This document shows positions 1 through 7,149 of a stretch of DNA of 12,369 nucleotides, piece by piece. Under the pieces are notes generated by a model. That model searched no databases. It saw nothing but the letters and a program-made list of their open reading frames with translations, and was not told where the DNA came from. A program made the translations under genes and the position numbers. Each line of letters opens with the position of its first letter. Positions within the stretch are counted from its first letter, which is position 1. Source of the stretch: Phycomyces blakesleeanus NRRL 1555(-) (lineage: Eukaryota; Mucoromycota; Mucoromycetes; Mucorales; Phycomycetaceae); the NCBI RefSeq assembly GCF_001638985.1, contig NW_017265161.1, positions 31,978 to 44,346 of the forward strand. The letters are read 5' to 3'.

Positions 1-768
1 GTTGCTGTGCTTGAAAAGGCCCAGAACACATGCTTACGCATGATTTTTGGAGGTCACTCCACATCTTCTACATCTGTTTTCCGTCACCTTGGGAATCTTC
101 CTAGCATGAGGGAGAGGATCTTGACTCTTGGTTTCAAGTTTGTATATCGTGCTTTCTGGTTGCCTGATGAGGCTCTGTTTACTCTTCTTCGACCTGTTCT
201 TACAAACCCAGCACACCAATAGTTTAAGCTTTTAGCTAATCCCATTTGGTTGTCTCTCTCCAATCGTCAGAATGCTGATTCTAAAGCTTGCAAGCATGCC
301 ATTCGTTCATTTTTGAACCAGGGCCTCTTCTTGCAACGCTCTCAACAAATACTTCTCTCTGCTTGCCGTCCTTCTCTTGGTGTTGACCGTATTCTCTGGC
401 TTCCCATGACTAACTATGAACGTAGTAGATTCATACGTTGGCGTATGGGGTGGCTTCCTGGACGTCCTCAACCTTGTTCCTGTGGATTGCATACCACCAG
501 CCGTCATCATGTCATTGAGTGCACTGGAGCTGCAATTCGTCTCCATCTCTATTCTACAGTACAACCCAATCCAATTGATTATGTACTCAATATGCTGCCT
601 CTGAAGAAACCTAAAAACAACAAGAACAATGCCTTCTGGATCTTTACTTGGCCAATTCTTTGTAGAATAATGTTGGACATAGAACAGATCTGTCTCCCTG
701 GGGTTAATCTTGCTGATCATGCTGCAACAGACAGAGGACAACTCTTCTTGAACTGGCTACCCAAATGA
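1..768 (+). pseudogene. ORF2 C-terminal part of copy 1, interrupted by in-frame TAG at 220-222
   Basis: Frame 1 encodes the end of the reverse-transcriptase protein. It begins in the region after the RT core (VAVLEKAQNTCLRM...), meets a TAG at 220-222, and then stays open in the same frame to the TGA at 766-768. The part after the TAG holds the zinc knuckle CSC-x7-H-x4-C at about 475-522, preceded by a GWLPGRPQP stretch. The stretch called as a separate frame from about 250 is this same frame; it starts at TTG, not at a real initiation codon. Compared with copy 2, seven of eight coding differences change the amino acid (P/S, R/C, R/P, L/M, P/L, M/I, N/D), so no purifying selection is visible since the copies separated. 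The 5' part of the gene lies outside the window. Confidence 0.85.
220..222 (+). other. In-frame amber codon in ORF2, copy 1
   Basis: The TAG is in the context CAC CAA TAG TTT AAG and is in the same frame as the coding sequence on both sides. The identical codon and context occur at 5329-5331 in copy 2. A CAA immediately upstream is also found at some viral readthrough sites, but the downstream context does not match the well-known CAR-YYA type. It is either inherited from a common source element or a programmed readthrough site. Confidence 0.9.
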
Positions 769-963
769 GACTGGCCATCTCCTTTTATTTTTAGTCTAGA
801 TCTGTATTAGTCTTAGTTTCCATTTATTGCATGAATTTCATGCATGCTTCATATTTTATCCTTATCTCCCTTTTTTTGTATCCCCTAGCTTAGTTTCCCT
901 TTCTAGTTTTTCCCATTTTCCCCTTGGGTTTTTTTCCTTTCTATTATTCTTTTTTGTACTCTT

Positions 964-1007
964 AAAGGCAGGCAATAGCTCTATAGTGCGTGTGCCCACT
1001 AGCCTTT
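964..1007 (+). repeat. 3' UTR hairpin of retrotransposon copy 1
   Basis: The outer stem is AAAGGC (964-969) with GCCTTT (1002-1007), and the inner stem is TAGTG (984-988) with CACTA (997-1001). A 14-nt bulge lies on the 5' side and the loop has 8 nt. It lies directly before AATAAA and about 30 nt before the element's 3' end. This is the position where LINE reverse transcriptases with stringent template choice recognise their RNA; that role here is inference. The two differences from copy 2 within this span fall in the bulge and the loop, not in the stems. Confidence 0.6.
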
Positions 1008-1008
1008 C

Positions 1009-1014
1009 AATAAA
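1009..1014 (+). terminator. Poly(A) signal AATAAA, copy 1
   Basis: AATAAA lies 26 nt before the copy 1/copy 2 junction, the usual distance from signal to cleavage site. It is conserved in copy 2. No A-tract follows, so the integrated end is not a poly(A) tail. Confidence 0.6.
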
Positions 1015-1040
1015 AATCTTTTACCTACACCAAGAAACCA

Positions 1041-1342
1041 TAATTGTTTTTATATATCTACCAATTTTTATTTTTTTTAATTGACTTTTTTTCAAATTGT
1101 TGGAATCATCATTGCAATCATCTTCACATCTGCGCCGAAATCACTTAAGATTGTCAGCATCTCCAACTACATCTCAATTGCCTGTACCTCTGTTATCGTC
1201 TCCAGCTCTTTTCTCCTTCTCTGAAGGTGGTTCTGGTGTTTTACCATCAACTTCGCACTTTTTTGTCCCAGTTTCAGACCTTTCTTTTTCTGCTTTGCCT
1301 GCTTCTGGTTCCCACGAAATTTTTTTTCAAGCTCCTACAACA
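1041..1342 (+). promoter_or_regulatory. 5' leader/putative internal promoter of copy 2
   Basis: This pyrimidine-rich leader runs from the junction with copy 1 to the first in-frame ATG of ORF1. The ORF1 frame is open upstream from 1085 (after a TGA at 1082-1084) but contains no ATG until 1343. Copy 3 carries a recognisable but diverged version at about 9045-9334, showing that the leader belongs to the element. LINE elements normally carry an internal promoter in this region; no specific promoter motif can be named here. Confidence 0.5.
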
Positions 1343-2584
1343 ATGATTGGTTCCCAAAAACAGGTGATTAATTCCACTGGCCGCCCTACTCCCACTGCTC
1401 TCATTTTGTCTGGCCTCAAGGCAGACTTTAAAAAATTGCACAATGTTTTGTCCTGTTCACATTGCCAGACTACAGGCAAAATTGTTTCTAATGGGTCTAC
1501 TTCTTGTACTGGTAGCCCACAGTTTAAATGCAAATGTGGTGCAACATTTACTGCTTCATCCATGCAATCTTTGATCAATGCAGTCCAACACAAAATTCCT
1601 GAAGTTCGTTCTGCAAGTGAGCCTGTTGTGTCCCCTTCTGTTTCTATCTTGGGTCATAGTATTTCCATGGCAGATATCCATGAAATTGAATCTGATGTTG
1701 CACCTGTTCTTCCAACTGTAATGCCCACTCTTCAGGATATTTGGGACCGTTTCCAGGCTTATGATGAACATCTTTCTGCATTGGAGGCTGTTCAAAAAGA
1801 GAATATTGAGTTGCGTAAGGCTCTTGCTACTGCAAACGCCACTATTGCACGTTTGACAAAGGAGAATGTTGATTTTTCTGTTGGTGCTGCAGCATCCAAA
1901 TATGCTACTATTGCTGCCTCTGTTCCAGTTGTTTCTCAGGCTGATTTTCCATCACTTCCTGCATCCCCGACCCATCATTCCACTGAACCCACCAAGACTT
2001 TCGTTTCTAAAACACCACGTAAAAGGGCTCCAACTGCTAGAGCCATTGCTGCTGTTGTTCGTGGCATGACAATTAAAGAAAATGCTGATCAGGGGTTTCA
2101 AATTATTTATGTACCTAATGCTATCCGTCTCCCCATTAGTACTCAACGTCAACGTCTTAGGAAATTAAAGATAGACAATGCACGTGTGCTGGATCTCCAC
2201 TATCCTGATCGTAAGGTGATGGGAATGCTTGTACATAATGACTATGCTCCTGAGCTCAAGACTATCTTGGTGAGTTATGGTGTTACTACTTTGGATAACT
2301 TTGATCCTCTGGACCCTGTTCACCTCTGTGACCCAGCTCTGGCCTCTCTTTCACTTGATGATAGGGCAACAAAAGCTATACATGTTCACAATGATCGTAT
2401 GCTACGTGCCATTGAATTCATTAGGGCTTCTGTCAAGTTCGCTGTTGCACGTTCCTTTTGCTCTCAGGGATGGATTAGTGATGACCAACTAGCTGAGATT
2501 GTTCCCCCACGACCCACCAAAAAAGACTTGGACATCTCTATACATACTGCCAGCATCACCATCCCTTCATTCTCTGATCTATGA
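1343..2584 (+). CDS. ORF1 protein of non-LTR retrotransposon (zinc cluster, coiled coil, basic C-terminal region)
   Basis: The protein has 413 residues from the first in-frame ATG (1343). The frame is open 86 codons further up, but only non-ATG starts are there. In order it shows a Cys cluster C38-x2-C41...C55...C63-x-C65 that could bind zinc; a heptad-rich helix at about 137-178 with regular L/I/A spacing, typical of a coiled coil for oligomerisation; a Ser/Pro/Ala linker with a basic patch TPRKRAP (about 224-230); and a C-terminal region of about 235-390 with alternating beta-like and charged helical stretches that could be an RNA-recognition-type fold (inference). ORF1 proteins of LINEs bind element RNA and form the RNP used in retrotransposition. 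The stop codon overlaps the ORF2 start as ATGA. Copy 3 carries a decayed N-terminal homologue. Confidence 0.85.
   Translation: MIGSQKQVINSTGRPTPTALILSGLKADFKKLHNVLSCSHCQTTGKIVSNGSTSCTGSPQFKCKCGATFTASSMQSLINAVQHKIPEVRSASEPVVSPSVSILGHSISMADIHEIESDVAPVLPTVMPTLQDIWDRFQAYDEHLSALEAVQKENIELRKALATANATIARLTKENVDFSVGAAASKYATIAASVPVVSQADFPSLPASPTHHSTEPTKTFVSKTPRKRAPTARAIAAVVRGMTIKENADQGFQIIYVPNAIRLPISTQRQRLRKLKIDNARVLDLHYPDRKVMGMLVHNDYAPELKTILVSYGVTTLDNFDPLDPVHLCDPALASLSLDDRATKAIHVHNDRMLRAIEFIRASVKFAVARSFCSQGWISDDQLAEIVPPRPTKKDLDISIHTASITIPSFSDL
2581..2584 (+). promoter_or_regulatory. ATGA overlap of ORF1 stop and ORF2 start
   Basis: The ORF2 ATG (2581-2583) overlaps the ORF1 TGA (2582-2584) in the -1 frame. 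Such an overlap suits translation of ORF2 by termination-reinitiation, as described for some insect LINEs such as SART1. No separate promoter is needed. The ORF2 endonuclease domain starts only eight residues after this ATG, which supports it as the true start. Confidence 0.75.
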
Positions 2585-5331
2585 ATCCAGTAACAATTAC
2601 ATTATGGAATGCAAATGGTCTTGCAAAACAGACCATACCTACGATCCTTTCATATGCTCCACTTACTTCCCTTCTTTTTATCACTGAAATGTGGCTTTTG
2701 TCCCCCAATCGTTATCCTACTTCTTGGCAGCAGTACCATACCTATGGTCAGTCTGTCCCCAATGCTAGCCGTGGCTGCATGGGTATTTCTCTTCTTGTAA
2801 ATCCTTCTTTCCCTTACCCCATTTCTATTGTTCCTTCTTCTTCTCCTTATGTTCTTTCTTGTATTGTATTTGATTTTCTTATTCATTGCATTTATCTTCC
2901 CCCTTCTCTTTCTGATGATGATGCAATTTCTATTCTTTATGACCTCCCCCTCTCTTCTTCTTCTATTCCTTCTTCTAACACTATTTTTTGTGGTGATTTT
3001 AATTCACGTATGGGATCCTTTCTTGGTGACCATGCTATCACTTCGCGAGGAACTTCTTTTCTTCAGTGGATCCAGGCAACTGGTCTCACTTGTTGGAATG
3101 AATTACTTGCATTTGGTATTCCTACCTTTCTTTCTGGTGGCTCTGGTACCTCACGTTCCAGTGTCATTGATTTATTTCTTTCTACGTCCCCCCTTCTCAA
3201 TCCTTCTATGCAAATTCGTTCTGATCTTTCTTTAGGCTCTGATCACAAAATGGTCAACCTCACTTTCACTCCCTATGTTTCACCTCCCCCTCCCCCTACT
3301 AATCATCCGCACCTACTTTGGAATCTTTCCAAGCTTGCTCAGCCTGACACTCTCAAGATCTACATTGATACAGCTTCTGGGTCATTGGACAATCTGACAG
3401 AGCAGTTCAGTGCTTTCCTTTCTTCTTCTTCTCCTCCTCCTGTAGATTCTCTGTGCTCTGCTTTTGCTCAAGCTATCTATGATGCTCTGGACACTGCTGT
3501 TGGTCGTCGTACACCACGTACCATGCAAAAGTACTGGTTCTGGTCAGTGGACCTTCAAGAAGCAATGGATCTGAGAGAACGCAGCTACCAACGCTGGCGT
3601 CATTCTAGTGGTTTGCAGAAGGCTATATGCTGGATGCGCCATCAGAATGTATGTCATGCTGTTAGGTTATCAGTCCAGCGTCGTCAACGTGAAACATGGA
3701 AAGAATTCTGCAACAAATTGGCAACACAAGACTTTGCAAAGACAACAGCAACAATGAAACATATTAAAAGCCATCGTCAAACCAGTCCTGTCTTTGTGGA
3801 TCCTGGTGGACCTCAAGTAGCTGCTAACAAAATGGCTGATCATCTTCAACAGATTTTCTCAGGTCAATTTCTTCCTGCACGCTGCCCTTCAGACCAGACA
3901 GTGATGATTTCATCACCAATTGCAATTGATGAATCATGTCCTTTTACTCATCTTTCTGTAGAGAGTGCAATTCTCAAGCTTCCTACACGCAAGGCTCCTG
4001 GTGTTGACCATCTTCGTGCTGAAATGCTTCACCCAATTGTTAAGCAAGTCTCTCCTGTTCTTTGTCTTTTGTTCCAGCTTTGTTGGCAATGGGGTTCTGC
4101 ACCTCTTGCATGGCGTACTGCACAAGTTGTCCCCATCTTTAAAAAGGGTGATACTCATGACCCTGCTAACTATCGTCCCATTAGCTTAACGTCTATCCTG
4201 AGAAAAGCCATGGAATATTGTCTACAGTTTCCTCTTGAAGATGTGTCTCCAACAATTGACATTGCACAGGGTGGATTCCGACGTCAACGTAGCTCCCTTG
4301 ATCAAGTTCTTTGTCTCCATGAGATGGTCTGTCGTCACACAGCTCTATTCAAAGCACCACCAGTCTTGGCTTTTCTTGATATCAAGTCTGCATATGACAC
4401 TGTTGATCGTTCTGTAGTATGGACATCGTTACGTCCTCTTGCCTCTGATGCTATGTTAGCTTTGTTACAAAGTCTTTTTGACAATGTTCAAGTTGCGGTG
4501 TTGCTTTCTGGTGCAACATCCAGATCATTCCAACCATTGACTGGCGTTATGCAAGGATCTGTGCTTTCTCCCCACCTTTATTCTGTGTACATAAATTCTC
4601 TACCAGTTGCTCTTCGTGCTGCAGGGGAACTTTGTAACACAGTATTTAATCAGACTGCTGCCACAAGACTCAATGATCAATTAGTCAATTCACTACTTTT
4701 TGCTGACGATGTTGCCATTATTGCTACACCAGAAGCTATGTCTGTCATTCTGAATTCTGCTGAACAACATTCTCAAGAGCTAGGATATCGTTGGAGTCCC
4801 ACCAAGTGCATGATCCTTCACCATTCTTGTTCTCTTTCTCCTTTGTCATTCTCTCTCTACAATGTGTCTATTCCTCATGCTCATTCGTTTCCTTACCTTG
4901 GTGTTCCCTTCTCAGCAAAGGGGACTATTGATCCATCTCTTCTCATCTCTCGTAATTGTGTCTCTGCTATCAACAGCATGCGTGCTCTTCAATCACTTGG
5001 TGTCAATCACACTGGGTTGTCACGTCTACTCTCAATTCGTTTGTATCGCCAGTTTATCCGTCCACAATTTGAGTATGGCCTGGCAATATCCTGCTTCAAC
5101 ATTAAACAAGTTGCTGTGCTTGAAAAGGCCCAGAACACATGCTTACGCATGATTTTTGGAGGTCACTCCACATCTTCTACATCTGTTTTCCGTCACCTTG
5201 GGAATCTTTCTAGCATGAGGGAGAGGATCTTGACTCTTGGTTTCAAGTTTGTATATCGTGCTTTCTGGTTGCCTGATGAGGCTCTGTTTACTCTTCTTCG
5301 ACCTGTTCTTACAAACCCAGCACACCAATAG
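2581..5331 (+). CDS. ORF2: endonuclease-reverse transcriptase of non-LTR retrotransposon (up to in-frame amber)
   Basis: Residues 1-230 form an endonuclease/exonuclease/phosphatase-type domain with all key motifs: WNANG (9-13), ITEMW with E36, GDFNSR (138-143), VIDLF with D197, and SDH (220-222). It nicks target DNA to prime reverse transcription. A linker rich in Trp, Arg and Gln follows (about 310-400). The reverse transcriptase spans about 465-780: KAPGVD (471-476), FKKGDTHDPANYRPISLTS (520-538), GGFRRQRSSLDQ (564-575), motif A AFLDIKSAYDTVD with D600, motif B GVMQGSVLSPHLY, motif C LLFADD with D709/D710, motif D GYRWSPTKC and motif E YLGVPF. All catalytic residues are present. The frame meets TAG at codon 917 and then continues open to 5877. 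Without readthrough the product lacks the zinc knuckle. The endonuclease part is unusually Ser/Pro-rich, from CT-rich codons. Confidence 0.9.
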   Translation: MNPVTITLWNANGLAKQTIPTILSYAPLTSLLFITEMWLLSPNRYPTSWQQYHTYGQSVPNASRGCMGISLLVNPSFPYPISIVPSSSPYVLSCIVFDFLIHCIYLPPSLSDDDAISILYDLPLSSSSIPSSNTIFCGDFNSRMGSFLGDHAITSRGTSFLQWIQATGLTCWNELLAFGIPTFLSGGSGTSRSSVIDLFLSTSPLLNPSMQIRSDLSLGSDHKMVNLTFTPYVSPPPPPTNHPHLLWNLSKLAQPDTLKIYIDTASGSLDNLTEQFSAFLSSSSPPPVDSLCSAFAQAIYDALDTAVGRRTPRTMQKYWFWSVDLQEAMDLRERSYQRWRHSSGLQKAICWMRHQNVCHAVRLSVQRRQRETWKEFCNKLATQDFAKTTATMKHIKSHRQTSPVFVDPGGPQVAANKMADHLQQIFSGQFLPARCPSDQTVMISSPIAIDESCPFTHLSVESAILKLPTRKAPGVDHLRAEMLHPIVKQVSPVLCLLFQLCWQWGSAPLAWRTAQVVPIFKKGDTHDPANYRPISLTSILRKAMEYCLQFPLEDVSPTIDIAQGGFRRQRSSLDQVLCLHEMVCRHTALFKAPPVLAFLDIKSAYDTVDRSVVWTSLRPLASDAMLALLQSLFDNVQVAVLLSGATSRSFQPLTGVMQGSVLSPHLYSVYINSLPVALRAAGELCNTVFNQTAATRLNDQLVNSLLFADDVAIIATPEAMSVILNSAEQHSQELGYRWSPTKCMILHHSCSLSPLSFSLYNVSIPHAHSFPYLGVPFSAKGTIDPSLLISRNCVSAINSMRALQSLGVNHTGLSRLLSIRLYRQFIRPQFEYGLAISCFNIKQVAVLEKAQNTCLRMIFGGHSTSSTSVFRHLGNLSSMRERILTLGFKFVYRAFWLPDEALFTLLRPVLTNPAHQ
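5329..5331 (+). other. In-frame amber codon in ORF2, copy 2
   Basis: The TAG at codon 917 of ORF2 is flanked by uninterrupted coding sequence in the same frame: 916 codons before and 181 after. It is the only stop in 1098 codons of a protein whose domains are otherwise intact. The same TAG and the surrounding bases are identical in copy 1 (220-222). Confidence 0.92.
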
Positions 5332-5877
5332 TTTAAGCTTTTAGCTAATCCCATTTGGTTGTCTCTCTCCAATCGTCAGAATGCTGATTCTAAAGCTTGC
5401 AAGCATGCCATTCGTTCATTTTTGAACCAGGGCCTCTTCTTGCAATGCTCTCAACAAATACTTCTCTCTGCTTGCCGTCCTTCTCTTGGTGTTGACCCTA
5501 TTCTCTGGCTTCCCATGACTAACTATGAACGTAGTAGATTCATACGTTGGCGTATGGGGTGGCTTCCTGGACGTCCTCAACCTTGTTCCTGTGGATTGCA
5601 TACCACCAGCCGTCATCATGTCATTGAGTGCACTGGAGCTGCAATTCGTCTCCATCTCTATTCTACAGTACAACCCAATCCAATTGATTATGTACTCAAT
5701 ATGCTGCCTATGAAGAAACTTAAAAACAACAAGAACAATGCCTTCTGGATCTTTACTTGGCCAATTCTTTGTAGAATCATATTGGACATAGAACAGATCT
5801 GTCTCCCTGGGGTTGATCTTGCTGATCATGCTGCAACAGACAGAGGACAACTCTTCTTGAACTGGCTACCCAAATGA
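5332..5877 (+). CDS. ORF2 C-terminal region with CCHC zinc knuckle, downstream of the amber
   Basis: This is the continuation of the ORF2 frame, 181 sense codons ending at the TGA 5875-5877. It is not a separate gene: the apparent start at 5359 is a TTG and there is no suitable ATG. It contains a GWLPGRPQP stretch followed by the zinc knuckle C-x-C-x7-H-x4-C (nt 5584-5631), a common C-terminal motif of LINE ORF2 proteins thought to help bind element RNA or target DNA. It then carries a NMLPMKKLK segment and a Trp-rich tail (FWIFTWPILCRI). No RNase H motifs are seen. If the amber is not read through, this domain is lost. Confidence 0.8.
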   Translation, partial: FKLLANPIWLSLSNRQNADSKACKHAIRSFLNQGLFLQCSQQILLSACRPSLGVDPILWLPMTNYERSRFIRWRMGWLPGRPQPCSCGLHTTSRHHVIECTGAAIRLHLYSTVQPNPIDYVLNMLPMKKLKNNKNNAFWIFTWPILCRIILDIEQICLPGVDLADHAATDRGQLFLNWLPK

Positions 5878-6073
5878 GACTGGCCATCTCCTTTTATTTT
5901 TAGTTTAGATCTGTATTAGTCTTAGTTTTCATTTATTGCATGAATTTCATGCATGCTTCATATTTTATTCTTATCTCCCTTTTTTTGTATCCTCTAGCTT
6001 AGTTTCCCTTTCTAGTTTTTCCCATTTTCCCCCTTGGGTTTTTTTCCTTTCTATTATTCTTTTTTGTACTCTT

Positions 6074-6117
6074 AAAGGCGGGCAATAGCTCTATAGTGCG
6101 TGTGCTCACTAGCCTTT
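6074..6117 (+). repeat. 3' UTR hairpin of retrotransposon copy 2
   Basis: The structure is the same as in copy 1: AAAGGC (6074-6079) pairs with GCCTTT (6112-6117), and TAGTG (6094-6098) pairs with CACTA (6107-6111). Both stems are intact. It may be the reverse-transcriptase recognition structure (inference). Confidence 0.6.
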
Positions 6118-6118
6118 C

Positions 6119-6124
6119 AATAAA
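6119..6124 (+). terminator. Poly(A) signal AATAAA, copy 2
   Basis: AATAAA lies 26 nt before the 3' terminus of copy 2, at the same spacing as in copy 1. Confidence 0.6.
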
Positions 6125-6150
6125 AATCTTTTACTTACACCAAGAAACCA

Positions 6151-6701
6151 TTACGTTTTATGACACGTGGTGTAATAATCTGGTTGGCCTTAGTTCAAAA
6201 ACCATATTTTACCAAGTTCAGACCTTCTTTTGAAAACCCCTTTTTATTTTTCTTCAAAATTTTAATTTTAATTTTAAATTCTTTTTTCTATTTTCACAAA
6301 ATCGCCTTTTTTCAAGAACTGATTTTCTGAAAATTAAAATCTTTTCCCTTTATTTTTTCCCGAAATTGTTTTCTCTCTTTTCTTTTTATTTTATTCCTGC
6401 GCACTAAATGTTAGGCTTCCTCTCAAACACTACTTTATCAAAATTGTTAACTGAATAGTTTTTCCCTTTATTTATAGCATACTTCTTTCCAATATTTTTC
6501 TTTTCTTGTAATTATATATTATAACTTCATCTATTTCTTCTTTCATGACAAAATATTTATATAGTTATTTTTCTTTGTATTTTTATTTACGATTATCTCA
6601 TTGAGTTTTATCTAGCTGTTGTAAATGAGTATTAACTACTGCTGTAATTGAGAATAAGTCTGAAGAAAATAATATAAGGCCTCAGCTATTTCAGTCAAAG
6701 G
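6151..6701. other. AT-rich spacer, no gene recognised
   Basis: This is flanking DNA to the right of retrotransposon copy 2. It begins with a small less AT-rich patch containing CACGTG (about 6163-6168) and then becomes T/A-rich with long T runs. I see no open frame of useful length, no RNA gene and no repeat of the sequences elsewhere in the window. Confidence 0.5.
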
Positions 6702-7149
6702 TGTCTACCGATTACTTTATTATTTAACACACAGGTTTAGCATGTATAATAGTGATTATATTTCATATGATGATATCACCATAATATGAGATACATCAGT
6801 GGATTATTATAAGCATAATTATAACTCATAAACACATTTACTTTCGATGTTAATACTTCATTGGGACTACACACCTTTATATAATTAATTATACATTAAT
6901 TAGCCCAAGATCACGTTGCTCTGATTAAGGCTCAGATAGGATCGATTACCTGACCCCAGTCATATAATTTTCCCAATCTAAAATAATATAAATAGCAGTA
7001 GTAGTTCAGTGTAGGAACCTCGTCAAACTTTGATACAAAATCTTTTCTCAATAAACAAAACCTACACAAGTTCTCACGAATCTTCGTTCCTAATCTCAAA
7101 TCTTCAATTCTTCCTCTTAAAAACTTCTTCAACTTTAACCACCACAACA
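6702..7149 (+). repeat. LTR-like repeat, left copy (solo LTR or terminal inverted repeat)
   Basis: This sequence is about 90% identical (hand count over roughly 410 bp, from about 6734) to the reverse complement of 10541-10974. It starts TGTCTACC and ends CACAACA, giving TGT...ACA ends. It has TATAAATAG at 6987-6995 and AATAAA at 7050-7055, both conserved in the other copy, which fits a U3-R-U5 order read on +. Against a complete LTR element, no primer-binding site (TGG...) follows 7149, no polypurine tract precedes 6702, and no flanking duplication is visible. The first 30 bp after TGT do not match the other copy well. Alternatively it is one terminal inverted repeat of a decayed DNA transposon spanning 6702-10974. 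Confidence 0.65.

Larger units (their letters stand above)
1..1040 (+). mobile_element. Non-LTR retrotransposon copy 1, 3' portion (continues left of window)
   Basis: This stretch matches 5110-6150 in the same orientation. By hand count there are 15 substitutions and one single-base indel (an extra C in copy 2 near 6030), so identity is about 98.5%. It holds the last 255 codons of ORF2, the 3' UTR, a hairpin, AATAAA and the end CAAGAAACCA. The left end is the window edge, so whether the copy is complete cannot be known. Homology to copy 2 stops at about 1040/6150, which defines the element's 3' terminus. There is no poly(A) tail at that end. Copy 2 begins immediately afterwards, giving a head-to-tail arrangement. 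Confidence 0.93.
1041..6150 (+). mobile_element. Non-LTR retrotransposon copy 2, apparently full length
   Basis: This is a two-ORF LINE-type element of about 5.1 kb: leader (about 1041-1342), ORF1 (1343-2584), ORF2 (2581-5877 with an amber at 5329) and 3' UTR (5878-6150). The 5' boundary is set by the end of copy 1 homology and by resemblance of copy 3's leader, which can be aligned back to about the same point. The 3' boundary is where homology with copy 1 ends. No RNase H domain and no LTRs are visible. I see no clear target-site duplication: the flanks begin TAATTG after copy 1 and TTACG after copy 2. The protein features recall elements of Mucorales fungi, but the clade is not certain from sequence alone. 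Confidence 0.88.
5878..6150 (+). other. 3' UTR of retrotransposon copy 2
   Basis: This CT-rich 3' UTR of 273 nt is shared with copy 1 (769-1040). It differs at seven positions (all transitions) and by one extra C. It contains a conserved hairpin, AATAAA, and the terminal sequence CAAGAAACCA after which the two copies diverge. Confidence 0.85.

Noticed and set aside
307..741. Antisense frame of 144 codons, also found at 5416-5850
   Set aside because: It is the opposite strand of the ORF2 C-terminus. It is kept in both places only because the two copies are nearly identical, and it has no recognisable domain.
827..1084. Frame of 85 codons across the copy 1 3' UTR and the junction
   Set aside because: Hydrophobic low-complexity product of CT-rich UTR DNA that crosses the element boundary.
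2828..3235. Frame of 135 codons within the endonuclease region
   Set aside because: Overlaps the ORF2 endonuclease in another frame; a Leu/Phe-rich product of CT-rich codons.
1..6150. RIP (repeat-induced point mutation) between the retrotransposon copies
   Set aside because: None of the nine C/T differences has the CpA context typical of RIP; most are CpC or CpT.
1041..6160. Target-site duplication around copy 2
   Set aside because: Flanks TAATTG and TTACG share too little to claim a duplication.
6165..6200. tRNA-like A and B box resemblance after copy 2
   Set aside because: Spacing between the boxes is too short and no cloverleaf can be drawn.
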